This document shows, piece by piece, positions 57,267 through 63,180 of a DNA stretch of 63,180 bases. Position 1 is the stretch's first letter, and each line of letters begins with the position of its first letter. The notes below the pieces were generated by a model, which was not told the origin of the DNA, did not search any database, and saw nothing but the letters and a program-made list of their open reading frames with translations. The position numbers were made by a program, and so were the translations under genes. This DNA is from DASQFY01 sp036397815 (lineage in GTDB: Bacteria; Chloroflexota; Limnocylindria; QHBO01): positions 1 through 63,180 of the forward strand of contig DASWIE010000059.1 in assembly GCA_036397815.1 (NCBI GenBank), read 5' to 3'.

Positions 57267-60200
57267 GTGTCCCACCCCGTTCGTGACCGCGGGAGCGACC
57301 AGGACCCACTGATCAGCGTGGCGCAGGCTGCTGCGCTGCTCGGCGTGCACCCCAACACCATCCGCGCCTGGGCCGAGGGCGGCCGGCTGACCGCCTACCG
57401 CATCAACGCCCGCGGCGATCGTCGCTTCCGCCGCGGCGACGTCGAGCGGCTGCTGGCCGAGGGGGCTGACGCCACCGGCGTGGCCGTCGTCGATGAAGAT
57501 TCCGCCCAGCGGGAGCGCGAGCTCGCCGTCCTCGGCCGGCTGGCCCACGGGACCGGCGCCTCCCCGACGCCCGCCGCGGTGTCGCGCACCGCCATGGAGG
57601 CGCTGCGGAGCAACCTCGGTGTCGATCGTGTCGCGGTCTACCTCGTCAGAGAGGGGTCGGATGCCGCGCCGCAGCTGGAGACGCACGCCGGGTTCCGCGT
57701 GGCGCCGCCCGCCAGCCTGGAGGGAAGCGACGACGACGCAGCCGAACCTGGCCACGCCGGCCCAGCCGACCCCTCGCTGCCCTACGGGATTCGGCTCCCG
57801 CTACGTGCCAACGGCGAGCTGCTGGGCGCCATCGTGCTGGAGGATCTGCCCGGCGGCCCGCTGGCCAAGGCGCGGCCATCGTTCCTGCACATCGTGGCCG
57901 GCGCCATCGCGGCAGACATCCTGAGCGCGCGCGGCCTGGCCCGGGCACGCCGTGAGGTGACGCGGGCTCGCGCCCTGCGCCACGTGACCCAGGAGCTCAC
58001 CGGAAAGCTCGACCTGGCCGCGGTCCTGGACGACATCGTGGACCGCACCCGATCACTGTTCGACGCGGACAAGGCGGGCCTCTGGCTGCTCGATGACTCG
58101 GAGCATCCGTTCCGCAGCGCCGCCGCCCGCGGGCTGGGGGAGGAGTTCCAGGCGCGGGTCCGAAGGCAGACCCTCTCCAGCCAGGCGCTGGGCGTTCGCG
58201 CCATGCAGGAGCGTCGGACCTTCGTCGTGCGCGACGCCGACTCGCGTTCCGGCGTCGGGGTGATGCGGCCTTCGTATCGTCGCGAGGGGATCAAGACCGC
58301 CTGCCTGGTGCCGCTGGTCAGCAACGACCGGGCGGTCGGGGTGCTCGGCCTCTACCACACGCGCGACCACGAGTGGCCCGAGGACGAGGTTGCGCTGGTC
58401 CAGTCATTCGCCAACCAGGCCGCGGTGGCGATCAGCAACGCTCGGCTCTACCGCGAGGTGGCGGACCAGGCGGCTCGCATGCGCTCGATCCAGGACCTGT
58501 CTGCCCGCCTGAACCGCCTGACCGATGTGCAGGCCATCGCCGACGCCATCGTGGCCGAGGCCAGCAGCCTGGCCGCATACCATGACATTCGGATCTACAC
58601 AGTGAACTGGGATACCCGGACCTGCGACCCGGTCGCCTACACCGATAGGCTGCTGGGCGAAGGCGACTTCTCGGAGCGATTGCGCGTCGACGTGGGGGAG
58701 GGCTCGTTCACCGGGTGGGTCGCCGAGAGCGGCGAGCCACTGCTGATCAACGATGCCCTGAACGACCCGAGGGGCCACACCATCGACGGGACCGATGACA
58801 TCGAGGAGTCGATGCTGATCGTGCCGATGGTCTTCGAGGAGCGATCGGTGGGCGTGATCGCCCTCTCCAAGCTCGGCAACAACCAGTTCAGCACCGACGA
58901 CCTGCAGACGATGACCATCTTCGCCGGCTACGCGGCGCAGGCGATCGCCAATGCGCGAGCGTACAAACGGCTCGAGCTGCAGTCGACCGAGCTGGCCCGC
59001 CAGCTGCAGTCGCAGCGGCGCCTGCTGGAGATCAACGAGCGGCTGCAGTCGACGCTCGACCGCGGAAACGTGCTGGAGAGCATCGCCGACGGCCTCCGAT
59101 CCGTCGTCCACTACGACAACCTCTCGATCTACCGCATCGACAACGTGAACCGCATGCTGGTACCCGTCCTGACGCGTGAGCGGCACGCCGAGCAGATCAT
59201 GAGCTACAGCGTCCCGTTCGGCCGGGGCCTGATGGGCTGGGCGGTCGAGCACCGCGAGCCGGTCCTCGCCAACGACGCCTTGAACGACCCGCGCGCGATC
59301 CAGATCCCCGGCACGCCACCAGACCCGGAGGCACTCGCGGTCGTGCCGCTGGTCGCCGACGGCGAGGTGATCGGTTGCATGAACATCTCGCGCGTGGGTG
59401 GCGAAGAGAGCCATTTCAGCGAGGCTGACTTCGAGCTGGTGAAGCTCTTCGCCGGCCAGGCCTCGATCGCCCTGCGAAATGCGGAGGAGCACCAGGCCAT
59501 CTCGGCTCGGGCCGACACCGACGCTCTCACGGGGCTGGGCAACCATGGCCTCTTCCAGCGCACGCTGGCCGATGCGCTCGCGGGCGGGGAGGGCGGCGAT
59601 CCGGCGGCGCGAGGCCGAAGGACAAAGCCCGCACCGGTGTCACTGCTGATGATGGACCTCGATCGGTTCAAGACCTACAACGACCGGCTCGGCCACCCAG
59701 CCGGTGACGCGCTGCTGCACGCGGTAGGCACGGCCATCTACGGCGCGGCGCGCTCTGAGGACCGCGTCTATCGCTATGGCGGCGACGAGTTCGTCCTCAT
59801 CCTGCCGGGGGTCGAGGCGGACGGGGCGGCATCGGTCGCCGAGCGCGTGCGCAAGGCGGTGGCGCGCCTCACCGCCAAGGACCGCGCCCCGGTGACGATC
59901 ACCGTCGGCGTGGCCGCCTTCCCGGCCGACGCTGCCGACAAGAACGACCTCATCGCGGCCGCGGACACGGCGCTCTACTACGGCAAGCAGTCCGGCGAGG
60001 ACCGCGTCGTCCGCGCCGACGAGGTGCCACGCGACATCCACGACCTGCGCAACACCCTCGACGGCCTCGCCCGCGCCGCGCTGCGGCATCCCGACGAGCA
60101 CGGCAACGTCGACTCGGTCGTGGAGCAGGCCGCCGCTCGCCTGTCCGTGGTCGCCGAGCCGGCCGAGACGGTGCGCGATGCGCTGCTGGCGGTGGCGCGC

Positions 60201-60671
60201 TCGCTCGATGCGCGCGACGCCGAGACGCTCGGCCACGGGGATCGGGTCGGGCTGCTGGCACGTCGCGTCGCCGAAGAGCTCGGCTTCAGCCCGGACGATG
60301 CCAGCACCGTGGAGCTGGCGGCGCGCCTGCATGGCCTCGAGGTGCTCGGCGCGCACGAGCTCGCGCCGATCCGCTCGCTGAGCGAGGTCGGGCGCATCTC
60401 GCGCTGGCGCCACCTCGACGGGACCCTGGACAACGCGCCGCTCGGAGCGCAGGTGGTCGACGTGGCCAATGCCTACGACACCATGATCACCGGCGACGCG
60501 GGCGTGCGCCAGGATCGGCGGACGGCGCTGGACCAGCTGCGCGGGGTGGTCGGCACCCGCTATCGCAAGGATGTCGTCGAGGCGCTGGCATCGGTCGTCT
60601 CCGTCAAGCCGCGCGTCCCGAAGCGCCGGCGGCGCGAGGATGCACGGACAGGGGTTCGCGGCGCCGCCTGA
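57267..60671 (+). CDS. HTH-GAF(x4)-GGDEF-degenerate HD signalling protein
   Basis: A 1134-residue protein. Order: an excisionase/MerR-like HTH (about 15-62: ISVAQAAALLGVHPNTIRAW); four GAF domains (about 100-225, 244-405, 412-570, 590-745); GGDEF (about 745-915) with DTDALTGLGN and an intact YGGDEF near 838, so a diguanylate cyclase is likely; and an HD-GYP-like tail (about 960-1110) that has lost its metal ligands (AARLHGLEVLG, with no HD and no GYP). It could join DNA binding to c-di-GMP synthesis under small-molecule control. The GTG start has GAGG 9 nt upstream. No membrane segment. Confidence 0.85.
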   Translation: MSHPVRDRGSDQDPLISVAQAAALLGVHPNTIRAWAEGGRLTAYRINARGDRRFRRGDVERLLAEGADATGVAVVDEDSAQRERELAVLGRLAHGTGASPTPAAVSRTAMEALRSNLGVDRVAVYLVREGSDAAPQLETHAGFRVAPPASLEGSDDDAAEPGHAGPADPSLPYGIRLPLRANGELLGAIVLEDLPGGPLAKARPSFLHIVAGAIAADILSARGLARARREVTRARALRHVTQELTGKLDLAAVLDDIVDRTRSLFDADKAGLWLLDDSEHPFRSAAARGLGEEFQARVRRQTLSSQALGVRAMQERRTFVVRDADSRSGVGVMRPSYRREGIKTACLVPLVSNDRAVGVLGLYHTRDHEWPEDEVALVQSFANQAAVAISNARLYREVADQAARMRSIQDLSARLNRLTDVQAIADAIVAEASSLAAYHDIRIYTVNWDTRTCDPVAYTDRLLGEGDFSERLRVDVGEGSFTGWVAESGEPLLINDALNDPRGHTIDGTDDIEESMLIVPMVFEERSVGVIALSKLGNNQFSTDDLQTMTIFAGYAAQAIANARAYKRLELQSTELARQLQSQRRLLEINERLQSTLDRGNVLESIADGLRSVVHYDNLSIYRIDNVNRMLVPVLTRERHAEQIMSYSVPFGRGLMGWAVEHREPVLANDALNDPRAIQIPGTPPDPEALAVVPLVADGEVIGCMNISRVGGEESHFSEADFELVKLFAGQASIALRNAEEHQAISARADTDALTGLGNHGLFQRTLADALAGGEGGDPAARGRRTKPAPVSLLMMDLDRFKTYNDRLGHPAGDALLHAVGTAIYGAARSEDRVYRYGGDEFVLILPGVEADGAASVAERVRKAVARLTAKDRAPVTITVGVAAFPADAADKNDLIAAADTALYYGKQSGEDRVVRADEVPRDIHDLRNTLDGLARAALRHPDEHGNVDSVVEQAAARLSVVAEPAETVRDALLAVARSLDARDAETLGHGDRVGLLARRVAEELGFSPDDASTVELAARLHGLEVLGAHELAPIRSLSEVGRISRWRHLDGTLDNAPLGAQVVDVANAYDTMITGDAGVRQDRRTALDQLRGVVGTRYRKDVVEALASVVSVKPRVPKRRRREDARTGVRGAA

Positions 60672-60716
60672 CCCCTCCCCGGCCACCCGGACGCGGGTGC
60701 TATCATCCCGGCTCCC

Positions 60717-61454
60717 ATGTCGTCACCCCTCCCAGCCGCCGCACGCCTGCGCGTCCTTCTCGCCATGGCCGCGGCGCTGGCCTGCTCCCTCGCCGCCTGC
60801 GCGCCCGGCCCGGTGAGCCCGACCCCGCCGCCGTCTTCGGGCCAGAACAGCTCTGCGCCAACGCCGATCGCCTCGCCGACGACAACACCCGCCCCAACGC
60901 CCGTCTACACGAACCCGGCGGACCCCGAGCTGGCCGCGCTGATCCCCGCGCAGGTGGGCGGCGTGGCAATCTCGGTCCCGCCCGTCGCCGAGTTCAGCGT
61001 CACGCCCGGCGACATCGGTGAGGTCTATGGCGAGATCGGCCTGCGCTTCGTCGCGCTGCAGGTGGCGTACGTCGAACAGCCGCGCCTCTCGCTCTACGCG
61101 ATGCGCATGGGATCGCCGTTCGCGACCACCCGGGAGCTCGAGCCGTACCTCGCCGCGGCGGGGCAGTACGTCGGCATCGCGGGCCTGCACCGCGAGCCGT
61201 GGAAGCTCGTGGAGGTCGCCGATCGGCTCGTCTGGGCTCGGCCGGAGGACGATGCCACGGTCGCCGGGACGATGGTCTACACCTGGGCCGCCGACGAGTA
61301 CGTGTTCCTGCTGATCGGAGTGGACGACGCGCTGAACCGGGCTCTGATGGCGGCATTGCCAGGCGAGCCGCTGCCCACGCCGACGCCGCGGCCAAGCCGC
61401 TCCTCCGCCGCGTCCGGCAGCGAAGAGGCGAGCGAGTCGGCCGCGCCGAGCTGA
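60717..61454 (+). CDS. Lipoprotein of unknown function
   Basis: A 245-residue lipoprotein: signal ending SLAACAPG (Cys27-28 region), a Pro/Thr/Ser linker, a globular alpha/beta domain (VGGVAISVPPVAEFSVTPGD, YVEQPRLSLYAMRMG, TMVYTWAADEYVFLLIGVDD), then a Ser/Ala-rich tail. I do not recognise the domain. TATCAT (60701-60706) lies 10 nt before the ATG. Confidence 0.65.
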   Translation: MSSPLPAAARLRVLLAMAAALACSLAACAPGPVSPTPPPSSGQNSSAPTPIASPTTTPAPTPVYTNPADPELAALIPAQVGGVAISVPPVAEFSVTPGDIGEVYGEIGLRFVALQVAYVEQPRLSLYAMRMGSPFATTRELEPYLAAAGQYVGIAGLHREPWKLVEVADRLVWARPEDDATVAGTMVYTWAADEYVFLLIGVDDALNRALMAALPGEPLPTPTPRPSRSSAASGSEEASESAAPS

Positions 61455-61484
61455 GCGCTCGCGACGCCGGGTACCATCGGCCCC

Positions 61485-62567
61485 ATGTTCGCCCGCGTTG
61501 CCTACGGACTCTCGCTCGTTGGGACTGCAGCCGCCCTGGTCCTGCGCCTGCTGAACGGCGACGCGGTGCTCACGTTTGCGGTCAGCGGGCTCGCCATCCT
61601 GGGCCTGGCCTACACCCTCGGCCACGCCACGGAGGAGCTGGGCGCGGCCGCGGGACCGCGGATCGGCGGCATCCTGAACGCCACGGTCGGCAACATCGGC
61701 GAGATCATCATCGCCGGCTTCCTGATCGCCTCCAACGAGCTGGAGGTCGTGAAGGCCTCGATCACCGGCTCGATCGTCGGCAACCTGCTGCTGGTGCTGG
61801 GTGCCTCGCTGCTGGTGGGCGGGCTGAAGAACGGGATCCAGCGCTACGACTCGCAGGCGCTCGGCATGAACGCGGCGAGCCTGATCCTGGCCACCATCGG
61901 CCTCATCGTGCCGGCCACCTTCGCATTCCTGATCGGCGGAGGTGCCGAGACGGGCGCCGGCTCGTCCGACTTCTTCAGCATCGAGGCGCTCTCGATCGGG
62001 GTGGCGATCGTGCTGCTCCTGACCTATGCGGCACAAACCTGGTTCTACTTCTCCACCCCGGAGGCGACCGCCCCGGGTGAGCGCGACCCGGCGGAGCAGG
62101 CCAGCTGGAGCGTCCGCCGCTCGCTGGCCGCGCTGCTGGGGTCGGCGGCCGCCCTGACCGCCGTCTCCGAGGTCCTCGTCCACTCGCTCGACCCGATGGT
62201 GGAGACCCTCGGGATCAGCAAGTTCTTCGTGGGCATCATCCTGATCCCGCTGATCGGCAACCTGGCGGAGCACGTGGTCGGCATCACGCTGGCCTACAAG
62301 AACAAGATGGACTTCAGCCTGGTCACCTCGGTCGGGTCGGCGACCCAGATCGCCCTCTTCGCGGCGCCGGTGCTCGTCTTCTTCGGCCTGCTGGTCGGCA
62401 ACGAGCTGACCCTGGTCTTCAGCCCGCTCGAGGTGGTGGCGGTGGGGGTCGGCACCTTCATCGCGGCCTACATCGCCCTCGACGGCCGCTCCAACTGGGT
62501 GGAGGGTCTGCAGCTCATCAGCGTCTACGCGATCCTGGCGATCGCCTTCTTCTTCGTGACGCCATGA
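61485..62567 (+). CDS. Calcium/proton antiporter (CaxA family)
   Basis: A 360-residue membrane antiporter with 10-11 helices and the two CAX repeat signatures: GHATEELGAAAGPRIGGILN followed by ATVGNIGEIIIA in the first half, and GIILIPLIGNLAEHVVGI with GSATQIALF in the second. It exports Ca2+ in exchange for protons. The ATG at 61485 comes 7 nt after TACCAT (61472-61477) with no Shine-Dalgarno. Its stop overlaps the WYL regulator ATG. Confidence 0.9.
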   Translation: MFARVAYGLSLVGTAAALVLRLLNGDAVLTFAVSGLAILGLAYTLGHATEELGAAAGPRIGGILNATVGNIGEIIIAGFLIASNELEVVKASITGSIVGNLLLVLGASLLVGGLKNGIQRYDSQALGMNAASLILATIGLIVPATFAFLIGGGAETGAGSSDFFSIEALSIGVAIVLLLTYAAQTWFYFSTPEATAPGERDPAEQASWSVRRSLAALLGSAAALTAVSEVLVHSLDPMVETLGISKFFVGIILIPLIGNLAEHVVGITLAYKNKMDFSLVTSVGSATQIALFAAPVLVFFGLLVGNELTLVFSPLEVVAVGVGTFIAAYIALDGRSNWVEGLQLISVYAILAIAFFFVTP

Positions 62568-63180
62568 GCGAGAGCTGGGGCGAGGCTGACGAGGAGGGCC
62601 GCGACGACCGTTGGGCGCGCAAACGCGACCGGCTGGCGCGCCTGCTCAGCGTCGCCTCGATCCTCTACACCCGCGGCAGCGGAGAGGCCGGCGTGCCGGT
62701 GACGGAGATCGCCGAGCTGACGGGCATGACGACGCGGACGGTGTACCGCGACATTCGCGCGCTCGACGAAGAGCTGGCGATCCCGATCTTCCAGGCCGGC
62801 CGCGGACGCTACGGGATCGAGAAGAAGTCGTTCCTGCCGCCCCTGCCCCTCTCGCTGCCCGAGGCGGTCGTCCTCTTTCTGGCGACCCGCCTGATCGCTC
62901 GCTGGTCGGACGAGTACGACCAGGCCGTGGTGAGCGCCTTCACCAAGCTGGCCGACCTGCTGCCGCAGCCCATCGCACGCCACGTGGCGGCCACCATGCT
63001 GCAGGTCGGGCGTGCCGACCCCAATGAGCCGTTCACGCGCAACTTTGCGAACGTCGCGCAGGCGTGGGCCGACGGCCGGGTGGTGGAGTTCGACTACGAG
63101 CCGGCCGGTGGCGAGGCGCGACGCGCCCGCGTGCGCCCCTATTTCCTGGAGCCGGATGCCGCGAGCCACAACGTCTACCT
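62564..63180 (+). CDS. HTH-WYL transcriptional regulator (partial)
   Basis: The first 205 residues of a WYL-domain protein cut by the window end. An HTH_11 domain comes first (LLSVASILYTRG, VTEIAELTGMTTRTVYRDI, RALDEELAIPIFQAGRGRYG), then a helical region (LPLSLPEAVVLFLATRLIAR), and the start of the WYL fold (ADGRVVEFDYEPAGG, ARVRPYFLEP). WYL domains bind nucleic-acid-derived or small ligands and often control DNA repair or defence genes. The ATG overlaps the antiporter stop (ATGA). Confidence 0.85.
   Translation, partial: MSESWGEADEEGRDDRWARKRDRLARLLSVASILYTRGSGEAGVPVTEIAELTGMTTRTVYRDIRALDEELAIPIFQAGRGRYGIEKKSFLPPLPLSLPEAVVLFLATRLIARWSDEYDQAVVSAFTKLADLLPQPIARHVAATMLQVGRADPNEPFTRNFANVAQAWADGRVVEFDYEPAGGEARRARVRPYFLEPDAASHNVY

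Noticed and set aside
1..63180. CRISPR array, insertion sequence, prophage or integrated element
   Set aside because: No regularly spaced long repeats, transposase or integrase motifs, or paired terminal inverted repeats were seen; gene order and composition look like ordinary chromosome throughout.

Overview
The window is a contiguous stretch of very GC-rich bacterial chromosome, densely packed with genes. Genes often start with GTG or TTG, stop and start codons often overlap as ATGA, and I see no insertion sequences, phage genes or CRISPR array. The gene set (complete system I cytochrome c maturation, a split cytochrome b/Rieske/dihaem c operon, PhoX, Ppk1, an ECF sigma cassette, many small lipoproteins) and the protein style suggest an uncultivated aerobic member of the Chloroflexota, of the Limnocylindria type. 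This is inference: there is no rRNA or other marker here to prove it.

Layout. 1-2.2 kb: edge of an ATPase regulator, a blue-copper lipoprotein, a baeRF/Vms1-type peptidyl-tRNA hydrolase, tRNA-Lys and a small CxxC protein. 2.3-15.4 kb: a phosphate island with a PhoX-like phosphatase, a frameshifted MutT1-like gene, ppk1, chrA, an arsenate reductase, then pstS-pstC-pstA-pstB-phoU-phoB-phoR behind four 11-bp-spaced repeats that look like a PHO box. 15.5-22.6 kb: a MarR gene and, on the minus strand, ccmABCDEFGHI. 22.8-25.6 kb: a second cupredoxin, an HxlR regulator, a free-methionine-sulfoxide-reductase-like GAF protein, and an ECF sigma factor overlapping a gene that joins an anti-sigma-like N-terminus to a Tat anchor and a Rieske domain. 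25.6-32.2 kb: transketolase, aminotransferase, IscA-type protein, DUF1059, a GbsR-type regulator with its inverted-repeat operator, and class I aldolase.

32.2-38.2 kb: a minus-strand respiratory operon (GltD-like flavoprotein-ferredoxin, cytochrome b, subunit IV, Rieske, dihaem cytochrome c, two membrane proteins) behind a clear TTGACA-N18-TAGCAT promoter. 38.2-49.4 kb: a penicillin-binding protein, a PIG-L deacetylase, a YhaN/SbcD-like pair, two tiny membrane proteins, peroxiredoxin, an alpha/beta hydrolase lacking its nucleophile, and a flavoprotein/GcvT-like pair. 49.5-53.1 kb: a TPP-riboswitch-controlled thiN-ykoE-ykoD-ykoC operon. 53.1-63.2 kb: YbaK deacylase, secreted M23 and propeller proteins, a GIDE-like membrane protein, an 1134-residue HTH-GAF-GGDEF-HD protein, a lipoprotein, a Ca2+/H+ antiporter and the start of a WYL regulator cut by the window end.

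Themes: phosphate acquisition and storage; covalent haem attachment (ccm) feeding the bc-type operon; and redox control. The ECF-sigma/Rieske-anti-sigma cassette is the best candidate for an undescribed system. Several genes (ppk1, arsC, bcp, cax) have a -10-like hexamer 6-7 nt before the start codon and no Shine-Dalgarno, which suggests leaderless transcripts. No gene-free stretch is longer than about 210 bases.
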